DNA from: Platycnemis pennipes
Taxonomy: Eukaryota; Arthropoda; Insecta; Odonata; Platycnemididae
Length of the DNA stretch: 64,000 bases
Assembly (NCBI GenBank): GCA_933228895.1
Contig: OW121852.1
Coordinates: 126,041,544 to 126,105,543, forward strand
Reading direction: 5' to 3'
A program made the position numbers and the translations under genes. The notes under the pieces were generated by a model that saw only the letters and a list, made by a program, of their open reading frames with translations, made no database searches and was not told the origin of the DNA. Below, piece after piece: positions 1-11,448 of this stretch. The stretch's first letter is position 1; each line of letters opens with the position of its first letter.

Positions 1-272
1 ACAAAGGGTGCTGTCGCTCGCTATCGAAATTAGAGGGGGAAAGTATCAAGCGCGTCATTCATCAGTTTCATTTTTCGCCCTAAAAAATAACGGCACCGTA
101 TAATTCGTAACCCGAGCACATTCATTTCGCGACGTATCATTATGTTCACTATCACAAGCATTCCAGCAGCATCAATAGGTTTTTGGCTAGTACACACCTA
201 AAATTTCCTAGTAATACAGCAAATCTAATAAATCTTCTTAATTCGCAACAAATGGAACAAGTACTGTACTAA
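1..272. other. AT-rich sequence, nothing recognised
   Basis: No ORF of note, no repeat shared with the rest of the window and no RNA-like structure was seen. Confidence 0.5.
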
Positions 273-492
273 GTTGAACATGTTAAGGAAAATAACTTCG
301 TGCAATGCCACAATTTAATTTTATTCTACTGATCGATTTCAATGTCTTAGAGTCATTGTCAAGATATTCAATGTATCCATTAATTTACAAGGTATTGATA
401 CCTAGAAAATGGCGCAAAGACGTTGAAATCGATCGGTATAATTAAATAAATTTTTGGAATTGTACACAGTTATTTTTCTTAACATGTTCAAC
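273..492. repeat. Short foldback element (about 75-bp inverted repeats)
   Basis: The sequence starting GTTGAACATGTTAAG at 273 returns in inverted form, ending CTTAACATGTTCAAC at 492. The match continues inward for about 75 bases with substitutions and small indels, through the shared GATCGATTTCAA block near 332-343 and 423-434. The whole unit is about 220 bp with a loop of roughly 70 bases. It contains no ORF. It behaves like a small foldback or MITE; no target-site duplication is clear, so the superfamily cannot be named. Confidence 0.6.
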
Positions 493-543
493 GCATCAAA
501 GTTCCACCATGTATCACCTGCCTCCATCGACCTAATAATTACT

Positions 544-1500
544 GTAGGGGAGAGTGGAGCTAAATGGACCGCAATTTATTTCTTCAATTTCGATTTGCGT
601 GCATGTTTGATGAGCTAGAGAGTTCAAATATTTTCTGCAGATGGATTTTGGCATCGCAAAGGAACGTCAAAACGTTGTGCGCCATTTGTGGTAATGCAAA
701 TCCATTTGTGTTTTGGTGTTTGTTATCATTTGATCACTCAAAATATTTAGTGCTCTGAAGGTTTTGATTGCTGAGAGTTTTTGTGAAGTTTTTATTGTGA
801 ATTTTGGTACAGTAGGTAAGTGGATAGTGTTCTTTTGAAAAAAAATGGAGTTAAGGGGATCAACTCGTTGATTTCTGTTGTGCGCCTTTGCCACTGCCAA
901 AACTTGCTGTGGGGCTAAATGGTCCGTTTGCTGTGGAGGCTAAATGGACCACGTGTTTTGCATGCATTCCAGCGCTTTCTTTGCTTTCGCGGAGAAGAAA
1001 ATCATGTAGGATCTATTAGCTGAGCAGGATGCCGCGGAAGCCCGCTAAAGTGCACCCGCAGCTCCAAAGAAGTGCTGACGCCCAGCAGAAAATCCACGCA
1101 AAAATTAAGTCGAACATATTTCTTTCGATAAACGACGTATATATTAATAAATTATTTTTGTTAGCGAAATCGCTATTTTATTTTATCAATTCACTTCTTT
1201 TTCTGTTTCTCGAAATCCGCCGCGAAGCACTAGTTTCGTTTAAAAAACGCTGTAGTTCATTTAGCCCCACCCAAGGTCCATTTAGCCCCACTGTGGGGCT
1301 TAATGGACCGGATGTGCACTTTCCAAAAAACGGCCATAAAAATATACTTTCCATGCTCATACAGCTTGACAAGTTTGTAGCAGCTATAGAGCATAAAAAT
1401 TTCTACAAGATAGCCCTATTTTCGGAAGTAAAATATCCTAAATCCGCCCACTAGGATGCTGCAAACAAAAAGCGGTCCTTTTAGCCCCACCCTCCCCTAC
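544..1500. mobile_element. Non-coding TIR transposon with subterminal GGGGCTAAATGG repeats
   Basis: The left end reads GTAGGGGAGAGTGGAGCTAA and the right end is its inverted counterpart, finishing CACCCTCCCCTAC. The TIR is about 30 bp and includes a GGGGCTAAATGGACC-like motif. The same motif recurs inside at about 910, 939, 1258, 1276 and 1295, in both orientations, like arrays of transposase binding sites in DNA transposons. An ORF of 141 codons (1029-1454) lies inside and begins with a basic stretch (MPRKPAKVH), but I recognise no transposase motif in it. Total length is about 957 bp. No convincing target duplication was seen, so the superfamily is undetermined. Confidence 0.65.
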
Positions 1501-2134
1501 TAAGGTTTCTGGACCCTCTGCCTTGTATTTCCTACCAACGACGGCGCTCTCTAATATTTATTTCTAAAAGATCCCCGTTTCCTCCACGAATTCCCTCTCC
1601 AAGACCTTCGCTCTTCCACGTTCCTTCGCCTCTCAAAACACCCAACATCCAATTTTGCTGCCTTTTCCTAATTACTCCGAAAAATCTCATTCCCTCAACA
1701 TTTGTGACACTTTCTATTTCGTCTGCTTCCCCATCTAGGTAGCCTTATTGATTTTCATCTTCATTCACACACCAAAGAATTACAATTTCCTCATATTATT
1801 ATCGTCATGACATTTGCGCAAGGATGAGGTTTCTGAAGTAGTAAGCACCTAACTCCATATTAGAATTTAACTAGTCCGTTCCCTGAAAACAGACTAATTT
1901 GAGATGCTCTATTTGTTTTGAGTTGATTCACATTTTCCTCCCTTCTCTCGCGATCCTTTAATTTTCCAGAATAATTCTTCATAAATTTCCTTATTGCATA
2001 ACCTTTCCTATTTTAAAATGCTTCTAAGATGAATTGTTCCAGCTATTGTAGGTTACTACAACAATTGATTATAATATTATAGTTGATGTAGTTCGGCGAC
2101 ACATTGCGGAATATGAGTCAAACATAATGAAAAC
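1501..2134. other. Unassigned sequence
   Basis: AT-rich to mixed sequence. No long ORF and no match to the window's repeat families was noticed. Confidence 0.45.
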
Positions 2135-2252
2135 ACATCATCATCATCATCATTGGTCTACAATCCTAGGATTGGTTTTACGCAGCTTTCCACTCCATTC
2201 TTCTATCGGCCAACCTTTTCATTGTGACATAATTCCTCTCTTTTACATCCCA
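2135..2252 (-). mobile_element. RTE-type retrotransposon 3' end fragment
   Basis: Read on the minus strand this is the extreme 3' end of the RTE family seen elsewhere in the window: the ...YVTMKRLADRR-like coding end, the GCTGCGTCAAACC-like stretch, the palindrome CAATCCTAGGATTG (2161-2174) and a (TGA)n tail, which appears on the plus strand as repeated ATC at 2137-2152. Only about 120 bp remain, so it is heavily 5' truncated. Confidence 0.8.
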
Positions 2253-3034
2253 AAAAACCGACTCATAAAATGATTTGCCCTTGACAATGACGCTATAGTC
2301 GTTGTTATCGATAGGGTTTTTTGAACGTATTTCGAAAATCTATAGGATATATTTTTATAATAGTAAAACTTCACTTAGATAATGAAGTTTGAGCCGTGAA
2401 AGTAGTCAGATCTCATTGCAAAGAATTAAAGGCATAAAGTAATTAGTAAACATCTCCAAGTAAGTTTTCCTAGACTGAGAATGTTTGGGATTGGAAATTT
2501 CCTCATTTAAGCAATTTTTAATGAGATCCCGAGAGCTTGATGAGATTATTAATCGAGGTTCCGAGAAAGTTTAATTAAAATGAAACTTGAGTGACGATCC
2601 TAGGAATTTGAATTATCAAAATTGCATTGAATTCCCAAACTAGTAGGTATCTGACGATAAAAGAAATTATAAGTATATCCATCTTGTGATCATGATTTTA
2701 TCATCATTCTTAAAGGGGAATCACTGCTCAAATTATTCATCCACCGAGAACAAAGTGTTGAAAATACAGATATATTATTTTTCTACCCGATAAATGTTCG
2801 TGCTCTGTCCGATAAAAATATCGTTCGCGATTTGATGATCTACTTTTCTTTCTAGATTCAAGCAGGAAAACATTTGTTAACTTATCCCAACTTGTGCTCC
2901 CGCACATCAATTCTCTTCGGAATATTGAGGCAACTGAACTGATAATTTTGATAGCAATGGTGATTTTTTTACCTTAAAACTTTTTTCTTTGATTTTTCAA
3001 ATCATCTAGTTGCATGTAATTAGTTCATTTATTG
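2253..3034. other. Unassigned AT-rich sequence
   Basis: No coding or repeat signal recognised. Confidence 0.45.
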
Positions 3035-3101
3035 TGATGTTCGCCTCCTGCCACGCACCCTTGTAGTGGCCCGCTGGGTATTACGTAGATGTAGATGTAT
3101 G
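3035..3101 (+). mobile_element. CR1-like retrotransposon 3' terminus
   Basis: The stretch reads TGATGTTCGCCTCCTGCCAC, then a diverged stem-loop and TATTACGTAGATGTAGATGT. This is the 3' end common to the CR1-like copies in this window: a small stem-loop formed by CCTGCCAC and a matching G-rich half, then a tail of GTAGAT-type hexamer repeats. Only the last ~65 bp are present. Confidence 0.75.
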
Positions 3102-3197
3102 ATTCCTACGGTTTCAAATTCGTAATCCAGGGGTAATAAATTTTCTATTATGACAAAAAATAACAGGAAACCATCCTATTCTAACATCGGGAGGGCC

Positions 3198-3242
3198 ATT
3201 AATTTTAATTCAGCATCATTAATTTTAATTCAGCATCATTGG
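3198..3242 (+). repeat. 20-bp direct tandem duplication
   Basis: The unit CATTAATTTTAATTCAGCAT occurs twice in a row, followed by a partial third copy (CATTGG). It is probably a simple slippage product. Confidence 0.8.
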
Positions 3243-3382
3243 CTCGGATCAACCTGATGAAGTTCAATTCCTAGACATTTAGTGGTTGTGTTTAAATAGA
3301 AATACTTGAAAGTGTTTTTTCATCTTCATCACTAGAATGTATGGAAAAAGTTAATTGGTTTTAGTCATTCATATTAGTAGAC

Positions 3383-3896
3383 GGCTCACCGCCTAGGGAA
3401 AAACTGTTATACGCTTTGGATGTAGTACTGGAAGGTTTCCATAGGTGGCGCGGGAAGAATTTCTCGCGTTACGTCACAAACGATATGTATCGCTTCCATC
3501 GCTTTCGTTTTTCTCATTGACTAAAGTGGTACAATCAAAAAGTGCCTTGTAGTCTGCTCTGTCTACTCCTTACAGCGGTTGATTATGTGGTTTTTATGAA
3601 ACAACAAGGAATCCCTCCTGAGACAAGATATGTTTGCTTGAATAGTGAGAGAAATGTTACCTTATCCATATGACTATTGATGTTAGGTAAAGGCATATCG
3701 CACCATTATAATAAGATAACAAAACTACAACAATAGCATATTTTATGTGCTGCTTAAGTCGATTACCAAATGAAAACAATGGAGGCAATATATATCGTTT
3801 GTGATGTAACTGCGAAAAATTCTTACAACGCCATCTATGGAAACCTTCCAGTAATACGTCCAAAACATATAACTGTTTTGCCGTATGCGGTGAGCC
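3383..3896. mobile_element. Long-TIR non-coding DNA transposon (about 115-bp TIRs)
   Basis: The left end GGCTCACCGC at 3383 and the right end GCGGTGAGCC at 3896 are inverted. Pairing continues about 115 bases inward with about 80 percent identity by eye, including the well-kept CTGGAAGGTTTCCATAG block near 3429-3446 and its inverted copy near 3836-3852. The centre carries no transposase-like ORF. No target duplication is obvious, so it could be a MITE or a foldback element. Confidence 0.7.
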
Positions 3897-4049
3897 CTGC
3901 GGTATGAATACATGCACGTTGATATCCTATCTCTTTGTTTAGGTAGTTTATAGTTTCGGTTATTATCCAAAGAGCATTTATAATAATCGGGAAATAGGAT
4001 CAAATTTTTTCAAAAGATCTGATCTAAATTTTAAAGTATAGTTTACGGG

Positions 4050-4349
4050 ATGGGGTTGTCTAAGAGAGGGGGCAAGGTCTCCACGGTCAATTTCACAGGG
4101 GTTCCCCTTGGCTCCGAGAAGGGCCCTTTCATCTCCATGGTCCGCGCCGGCCCTGATCTCTCCCTTCAGCCCTCTCGAGTCACGATTGCCGCCTCTGGCA
4201 GCAATTACATCACGCTGCACTTAATCCCCCTTTGGGGTATGCAGCAGGCAAGCACTGGCCTCGGCCTTGCTGACCTCATTTCTCCCATGTGTCGCTTCGA
4301 TCTCTCATCAGCTGATCCCAAATCATTGCTCTCCTTTTTTTCATCTTAA
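4050..4349 (+). CDS. Unrecognised 99-codon ORF in a GC-richer patch
   Basis: An open frame of 99 codons sits in a patch clearly richer in G+C than its surroundings (about 4040-4320). The product is serine/leucine/glycine rich and matches no family I know. The antisense strand is also partly open (80 codons), as expected for GC-rich random sequence. It could be a decayed coding fragment, an exon, or chance. No splice or promoter context supports it strongly. Confidence 0.15.
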   Translation: MGLSKRGGKVSTVNFTGVPLGSEKGPFISMVRAGPDLSLQPSRVTIAASGSNYITLHLIPLWGMQQASTGLGLADLISPMCRFDLSSADPKSLLSFFSS

Positions 4350-5993
4350 TTACAACTTAACGAGCTTTATCTATCAGAGCAGCATGAATATTCATTAGGG
4401 CTTTTCATTTGCATTTTGATAGCCGAGAGTTTAGAATTTAAATAATAGATTATTCCTTAATTAACTTCGGCAACAGTTAAACCGTGATCAAATCATGAAA
4501 TGAAATGGAGGTGGAGGTCAGGCTGTGTGGTCTAATTTAGAATTCGTATCCATTGCATGAAATTCGTGCAATGCAGGCTTGAATACCAAAGTAGAGCTCA
4601 TGCAGTCAAGGTCGGTGCAATTTTTAAAGGGATTATATTTCTCTCGTTCTGCTGTAAAGACTCGAATGGTAATCGCTGACGGAATACACATCAATAGCAA
4701 TGTCAGAAGCTATAATATAAATTAGTTTTCGATGCCTCTGACAACATCATTTGCATCTTGAGAACATTAGCATGTTTTGGAATACATGATAGTACGCAAA
4801 TGATTGGAGATAACCTGACCAAAGCTTTAAAATTTTAAAATGCTCATTTTTACTCCCATCATGAGGGATTGAGGCATATTTCATTTACTTTAGTAAGGTT
4901 AACAAATAAAAGGTATCCTATGGTGTATGATCAGGATCTTTTTTTTTGCGTTATCACTATGGTAAAAAGCCAATTTTCTCGCTTATTTTTCTATCTGAGT
5001 AGGTACTGAAATGTTCGTGAAAGCTTTTTAACCGTCTGTTTCTCCCAAAACATTTTATGGTCCACTATATGCGTGATTTTCTCTGTGAACACTGATAATA
5101 TCCCCCAAAAACTCAAATGAAGCAAATGTAAATACCATTGAAATATTCATTGCATGCATTCCAGAGCAAAGGATGCTCAAGGCTAAAATTTTGAACGATT
5201 ATGGATGCTTAACATCTTAAAGTATTCAATCCATATTTGCCGACATGACAGGATTACCGAAGGAAACTCAGTGTTTTTCAACCTTATTGTCGTTTCGGGT
5301 TTGTTCGGAGAGGATCGGGCTTGCCAAATGGGTAGCAGGTACTGAGTCCAACGGCGTGAGAAATCCTCTTTTTACAGCGGGGAGAATATTCCCTTTTTCC
5401 CTGGGCCAGCTGCGGTTCCCTCGAAAGATCAGATAAAGAGGAAACCTCCCATCTTGGCGCGCCATTAGAAGTCTCGTAGATGCAAACTGGTGCCAGAAGC
5501 TTAAATAAAATGGATATTCTGAGGTTTGGAATTTGACGCTGTCAACTTCAGAGTTTTATCGCGACTGAGAAAAACTGTTGACCATTTGCTCATACTCCTG
5601 GGAAAGATTGAAGAGAACATATGGCTTCATATACTACTTCACTCCAAAAAAACATCAGGATCCATAACTTGCTATCCACTCTTTTCCCCTGGTTATTAGA
5701 GCTCTTCTTCTTTGCAATGCCTAAACATAATGGCGGTGTGTTTGGTTCAGGATGATAGCAGAAGGGTCTGATCTTTAAGGAGTTCCTGGATAACCTCCTC
5801 TCTCTGTCATTCATCTAACCACGCCTTTTTCCGAAAACTCCTTGGATTCCCATTTCCCATGGGCGGAGAAATGTCATTTTTCATTCTATTGGCTCTCGAC
5901 CCCAGTTCCTCTTTTCATCTTCAATTGGGCAATCAAAAACATCCACATAGAGCCAAATATTTTTTTAAATGTTCATAAAAGATTTATATATAC
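4350..5993. other. Unassigned sequence
   Basis: Mostly AT-rich DNA with only short ORFs. A slightly GC-richer patch at about 5230-5470 is open on both strands for about 60 codons but shows no recognisable domain. Confidence 0.4.
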
Positions 5994-6891
5994 GGGTCAT
6001 TCCACCTCAATTCAACAAACGTTTGTCCCTTAGGGTCTCAAATTTTGATAAAAATTGGTGTATGGGTACAAAATCAACTCAAACCGTATTGTGAAAAACA
6101 TTTTTTTTAGCGAATTATGCATATTTTAATTTTTTCGCATTTTTAGTTAGCATTAGTTTTCAATCGATTGTGCCGGAGTAGTTAGCAAATTTTTTTTCGC
6201 AGCGAAAGTGGGGCTCAATGGTAAATTTCTCTGCAAACATCCATTTAACAGAACAAATAACAAATGTTGTTAAGGTTTATAGTTTATAATATATTTTTAT
6301 CATATACATATAGCCACGACCTTGAGAAATTAGGAAATTTTTAGGCTTGCATTGCGTGTCTGCTGCATGTATTCCAAATGGGAGAGCCGACGGGCCGCGC
6401 GAAAGAAAATTGTAAATGTTTAAATATTTATAAAAACGCATTTATGAATTTCCAGTAAATTTTATTTTGGAATAGTTATCTGGGTATGTTTAGATTACGG
6501 AAAAAAAGTTTCGGCCGATTTTGAGATTGAGTATTTGAGAAAAGTTTATTAACAATTTTTTAAACATTAGTAATTAACAACAATAGGGTATAGAAGGAAA
6601 TAATTTTTAGTGATATATTTGCATTCAATAAAGATTTAGTTTCAATAAGAGCTATTATCATTGCTGTATGACAATTAAAAGCGGAGATATAAGTGATGAT
6701 ATGATTTAAGGCTCGGATTTTTGCTACAAATGCGAAAAAATTAAAATATGCATAATTCGCTCAAAAATTTTTTTTCACAATAAGGTTTGAGAGTATTCAG
6801 TTTGAGTTGATTTTGAACCCATACACCAATTTTTATCAAAATCTGTTACCCTAAGGAGACAAACGTTTGTGGAATTGAGGTAGAATGACCC
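5994..6891. mobile_element. 898-bp TIR element with about 155-bp inverted repeats (GGGTCATTC ends)
   Basis: The left end GGGTCATTCCACCTCAATTC is matched by the inverted right end GAATTGAGGTAGAATGACCC. The two arms stay alignable for about 155 bases, including GATAAAAATTGGTGTATGGG and GCGAATTATGCATATTTTAA. The right arm has a short extra stretch near 6787-6800. The inside is AT-rich and non-coding. Flanks are TATATATAC on the left and ATATAATTC on the right, so an AT-rich target duplication is possible but ambiguous. I treat it as a non-autonomous DNA transposon of undetermined superfamily. Confidence 0.75.
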
Positions 6892-7504
6892 ATATAATTC
6901 ATCACGGAAAAATTAGGAAGCCATTGGGCAACAAAAAGTTATAATAAAATTCTTTATTTTACGCCAAACGCCTTCGCCATTACGTATATATTCCCATTTA
7001 AATGAAGGACGGAATTAGATTCCGACACTCAATCGATATGTTTGCAGTGTATTTATTCGATTTTCCATTTCAAGGGCTAGTCTCTGATTGCTCTCATGCT
7101 AGTCAAAGATTTGAAACATTAATATTGTATGATGTATATGTGTTTGGGTGTAAAGCAAAGTAGGACTTAGCCTTTGGTGAGCACAATGTATCCTTAATGT
7201 CCAGGCCAACCGTCAGGTTGCCCCTAGTGAATATCCTTCTTCAATGTAAACGCTCACCTCAACGAAATGACATGCTTTAGGAAGTGAGAAACCTAAACGC
7301 TAGCGTACTATCATGATAAACCACCACTAAACGAAAAATTGATATCATAAGAATCCGACTTGAATATGCAATGAATTCTTTACTTAATCTAATTGTATAA
7401 AGCAATCATAATCTTCGGATTTTTCTAAGGTTCTCTCACTGCTATGATTAAATAGAACAGAATGGCCTAGTTTAAACTCTTAACTATTCCTCGGGCGAAG
7501 TGAG
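6892..7504. other. Unassigned sequence
   Basis: No repeat family, ORF or RNA signal recognised. Confidence 0.45.
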
Positions 7505-7577
7505 CATCTGATGCCGGAGGAGAGATTCGAACCCATGACCTTTAGTCTGCGACATAATTGCTCTTCTACAGACCAGA
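7505..7577 (-). mobile_element. tRNA-like SINE head (degenerate)
   Basis: On the minus strand a pol III B-box-like GGGTTCGAATC is preceded by a tRNA-like stretch ending in TCTCTCCTCCGGCA. It lacks a clean acceptor stem. A tRNA-derived SINE remnant or pseudo-tRNA fits best. Confidence 0.45.
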
Positions 7578-7708
7578 ATACCATCGAAGTAAAATTGGTC
7601 ATAGCATTTGTGGACGCAAGCACATGCAAGGCAAAGAGTTACTTAATTTAAAAATCACTTGGTAGCAATCTCTTATTTTCGGTGTTGCTGCTAAAAACAT
7701 TATAATAC

Positions 7709-8235
7709 TCTGAAATCCACCATAAAGGTGTGTGGCAGGGGGAGAATTTTCACACCAAACATGCATTACTTATCATGCATAAAAAGGATTAGTAATTATA
7801 TTCTAGTCTAATGGTCACAATTTAAAAAAGATGAAAATAGCAAAGCAACATTGAAATAACATGCTGTTAGTTGGGTTACCTTTAAGTCCTTATGCCAACA
7901 TACAACTGCCTATGCTAACAATTGATACACTTGTATTTATGCTGCTGGATGTAGTTACAGCTATTCATATCCGTAATTGCGCGAGGAAGTAACATTTTGA
8001 TTTTATCAATTCGGCTATCAATTTCTCTAATTTTATGATTATGGTCCAGTCTACAATAGTAAGTTAGAGTTCGAAAAATATATTTAACGTCGCCAGAGAA
8101 AATATTGTCCGGGAATTTATTTAAGAGATTAAGTCTAAATGTCAATCTACGGTCTGATAATGATTCCAATTTTAGTTTATCTACTAGACTGTTTACGCTA
8201 AGGTGGCTCCATCGAATTATGAATGCCGGTATTTG
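7709..8235 (-). pseudogene. CR1-like retrotransposon, C-terminal RT-ORF end and 3' UTR
   Basis: The minus strand encodes the C-terminal tail of a CR1/L2-group reverse transcriptase ORF (ESLSDRRLTFRLNLLNKF ... YYCRLDHNHKIREIDSR; 8169-7915). The same block recurs in the copies at 18.1-18.8, 34.5-35.2, 48.9-49.8 and 57.1-57.6 kb. It is followed by the 3' UTR with the GGTGTGTGGCAGGGG stem-loop half. The copy is 5' truncated and lacks the RT catalytic core. It could not move by itself. Confidence 0.8.
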
Positions 8236-8352
8236 ATGTAAAATATTCGATGCCTCGACAAAAAATCCTCTTACAATTGTTTACTTTGAAGTAAATTACT
8301 GTACTTTTATACATAAAATGTTAGCAAGATATTCCACAGAGAAAAGTCATTC

Positions 8353-8423
8353 GCCTTGACCAGGACTGGAACCCGGGCCCCCTGACTTCCGGACAGGCGC
8401 TCTACCAGTTGAGCTACCAAGGC
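8353..8423 (-). mobile_element. tRNA-like SINE head with a nearly complete cloverleaf
   Basis: The minus strand folds as a 71-nt cloverleaf: a 7-bp acceptor stem (GCCTTGG/TCAAGGC, last pair a G-U wobble), a D arm GCTC/GAGC, an anticodon stem with one mismatch, loop CCGGAAG, and a T arm CCGGG/CCTGG. Against a working tRNA: loop position 33 is C and not U, and the apparent GGA anticodon would be serine but the long serine variable arm is absent. Its 3' flank (GAATGACTTTTCTC) resembles that of the copy at 13195-13275, which points to a SINE family. Its body probably runs on to either side. Confidence 0.6.
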
Positions 8424-8925
8424 GTCATCTTCCTCATTGGAAATTATAGAGGCTTTAAAGGTCATGCAAGGCAATTTCAGCGGGTAACGCCGCTAAGGTT
8501 TTCGCGGCCAGTTCGCGGTCTTTGAATTCAATATATATAATATATTTATCTTGGGGCTGAGCTTAAAGCCACCGAGTGCGTCCACCGGGTTGCGGATGGT
8601 GGGTCGACCTCTAGATATAGAGGTTAGCTGCGAGATAAACGAGTTTACTCGTCGAATAAGCAGTCGTGGACAAAAAGCGGCAGCACTCCGAGGTGGTATT
8701 GGTCTATCATTGTGTAAAATAGGCCTTTAAATGATACAGAAACCTGTGAAGATGCCGTGACTTTGCGACGGGAGGCCGCCAACAATTATGCTTCCTAGCA
8801 CCCGGAGGAGAGGGCAGCAGCTCTTCTTCACATGAGTGAAGGTGGAGACCACAGTGGTCGGTACAGCGACACTCATTTCACTATAGGCGTGGTAACATTT
8901 ACTTTAACGACTGTAGTACTGCGAT

Positions 8926-9810
8926 GTGGAAGGCAAGGGGAAACCACCACATTATTATCCCGAGGAGTCGCAGCTACTCCACTCTTTCCTTTCTTATCAT
9001 GACGTGATGGAACCCTCTCGAGTAAAATATTCCGGAGGTAAAATAGTCCCCCATTCGGATCTCCGGGAGGGTACTACCCGAGATAGTGCATCAGTCAAGT
9101 GTGATACTCATTTTAGGGTAGGAACGTGGAACGTGCGATCACTTCGGACCTATGGAAGACTGGAGATCCTTATGGTGGAAATGCGAAGAATGGGCCTCGA
9201 CTTATTAGGACTCGGTGGAATGAGATGGTCTGAAGGAGGAGACATTTGGAGTGGAAGTTATAGAATTATTCACACTGGATCAAAAAATCGTAATGCTGGA
9301 GTTGGCATAATGATCAGGAAGAGTGCAGGACTGCACGTGAAGAGCTTTCTGCAGTACAGTGAGAGGATTATAATGGTGAAGATTGAGATCAAGTCTACAG
9401 ATACCATTGTGATACAAGTTTACATGCCTACGTCAGACCACGAAGATGAAGAAGTGGAAGACGTCTATGAGGATATCAGGGAAGTAATAAAGCACTTAAA
9501 AGGAGAAGAAAACTTAATTATTTTAGGAGATTGAAACGCAATCGTTGCCAAAGGTAAAGATGGAAGAATAACAGGAAAATATGGCTTGGGAAAGCGGAAT
9601 GATAGAGGAGAAAGACAAAGAATTCTGCACGCAACAAAAGTTGTTGGTGGCAAATACTTTGTTTCAAAACCGCCAACGGAGAAGATATACCTAGAAAATG
9701 CCCGGAGACAAAAAGATTTCCAATTGACTACATTTAAGTGAATCAGAGGTTCAGAAACCAGGTGAAGAACTGCAAAGTTACCAGGGTGCAGATATCGACA
9801 GTGACCACAA
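8926..9810 (+). pseudogene. RTE endonuclease domain (APE-like), inactivated
   Basis: The frame opens at 8926. The endonuclease starts near residue 66 with the family motif TWNVRSL, then GLGGMRW, VYMPTSDHEDEE and LGD. This fold nicks target DNA to prime reverse transcription. Two defects are visible. First, the conserved glutamate expected before RW (usually E-x-RW) reads glycine. Second, the GDWNA motif is cut by TGA in place of the tryptophan codon (9532-9534), a single G-to-A change. The frame then continues (IVAKGKDGRITGKYG) with another stop near 9740, and the closing SDHN motif appears in a continued frame at about 9798. Confidence 0.85.
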
Positions 9811-9847
9811 CTTAGTGATGATGAAATGCCACTTAAAATTAAAATAA

Positions 9848-11448
9848 TTGAAGAAATCAATGAAGAACGTATGGCAAGTAGAGAAACTAAGGGAACCTCA
9901 ACAACGGCTGGCCTTCAGGAAGGCAGTGGAAAACAAAATAGAAGAGGATTTGACCGTGAAATCAGTAGAAAAGAGATGGGAGAAAATCAAAAGCGGGCTA
10001 AAGGAAGCAGCAAAAGAAGCTCTGGGGAGAAGAAAAGTTGTCAAGACGAAGCCATGGATTACAGAAGTCTTAGAATTGATTGAAGAGAGAAGAAAATACA
10101 AAAATGTGGAAACTGAAGAAGGCTACAAAAGAATCAGGAATGAAATAAACCGTAAAGCGAGAAAAGAAAGAGAAATGTGGATGAAGGATCTATGCGAAGA
10201 TGCACAAAGCAACCTCGCAAAAGGAAATGTGGAAGTTGCCTACAGGATGGTGAGAAATCACTTCAAGGAACAGGCTGCAAGATGTAACAGCACCAGGAAC
10301 AAGAATGGAGAACACTTAATTGAACATGAGGATAAAGTGAAGAGATGGAAGGAATACATGGAAGAGTTGTACAATGGAAGCTTACTTAGAGCGGAAGTAA
10401 TCGAAGAGGAAAATGAAGTCGATAAGGATGAATTGGGAGCTTCAATCTTAAGATTAGAATTTGATGCTGCTGTAAGGGATCTGAGGGAAAATAAGGATTC
10501 GGGAATAGATGATATTCCTGCCGAACTAATATAAAATGCCGGAGAAAAGACATTTATTCAGCTGTACAAAAACATGAGCGATATATACTCAACAGGAGAG
10601 ATACCCACGGATTTTGATAAGAACATCATCATCCCTATTGCCAAAAAGAAGAGAGCTGAGAACTGTGAACATTTTAGGACCTGATGACACATGCCTCGAA
10701 GATATTGAGGAGAATCATCTATAGTAGAATAGAGCGAAAAAAAACCATTTATATATTTAAAAAGATCAATAAAAAGAAAACTAAGGTATTGGTATGCAGT
10801 AGGAGAAAGAAAGCCAGAACCAATATTAAACTAGGAAAAGAAAATATCGAGGAGGTGGAAGAGTTCTGCTACCTGAGGAGCCGAGTAACCAGCGATGGAC
10901 TAAGTAAAAGAGAAATTGCCAGCAGAATTGCCCAAGCGAAAAGGATATTTCACCAGAAGAAGATTCTAACAGCTGCAAATACAAGCATGGAAGTGAGGAA
11001 ACATTTCATTAGGACATACATCTGGAGCATTCTACTATACGGCAGCGAAGCATGGACAGTAACAGCAGCATAGAAGTCCAGGCTGGAAGCATTTGAAATG
11101 TGGTGCTACCGAAGAATGATGAAGATAAAATGGATAGATCGAGTGACCAACGAAGAAGTCTTAAGAAGAGTGGAAGAAAAGAGATGTCTACCGAAAACCT
11201 TAAAAAGAAGACGGGACCACTTAATAGGCCAAATCTTGAGACACGATGGCCTGATGAAGACAATCGTCGACGGAAAAGTGAACGGGAAAAATGGAAAAGG
11301 CAGGTCTCGTATGAGGTATATGGAGCAAGTTGTGAAGGATGTAAAAGAGAGGAGCTACGTCAATATGAAGAGGTTGGTCGATAGAAGAATTGAGTCTTTA
11401 AAGGGATGTGTCAAACCAATCCTAGGATTGTTGACCGATGATGATGAT
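9848..11448 (+). pseudogene. RTE linker and reverse-transcriptase region, deleted and frame-broken
   Basis: The first open block (9848-10534) is a charged linker followed by the RT start, with NKDSGIDDIPAELI. A TAA ends it, but homology goes on (NIIIPIAKKK, then FR..., THASKILRRIIYSRIERKK). At about 10738 the sequence jumps to KINKKKTKVLVCSRRKKA, a position that in the 26.6-kb copy lies beyond the FADD box, so motifs A to C are gone. The rest of the C-terminal region (YLRSRVTSDG, SILLYGSEAWTVTAA, ILRHDGLMKTIVDGKV) follows with one in-frame TAG at 11071 and a frameshift near 11100. In life this enzyme copies the element RNA at the nicked target. Confidence 0.85.

Noticed and set aside
8353..8423. 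Functional tRNA gene on the minus strand
   Set aside because: The cloverleaf is nearly complete, but U33 is replaced by C, the GGA anticodon would need the long serine variable arm, the anticodon stem has a mismatch, and the 3' flank resembles another SINE copy at 13.2 kb.
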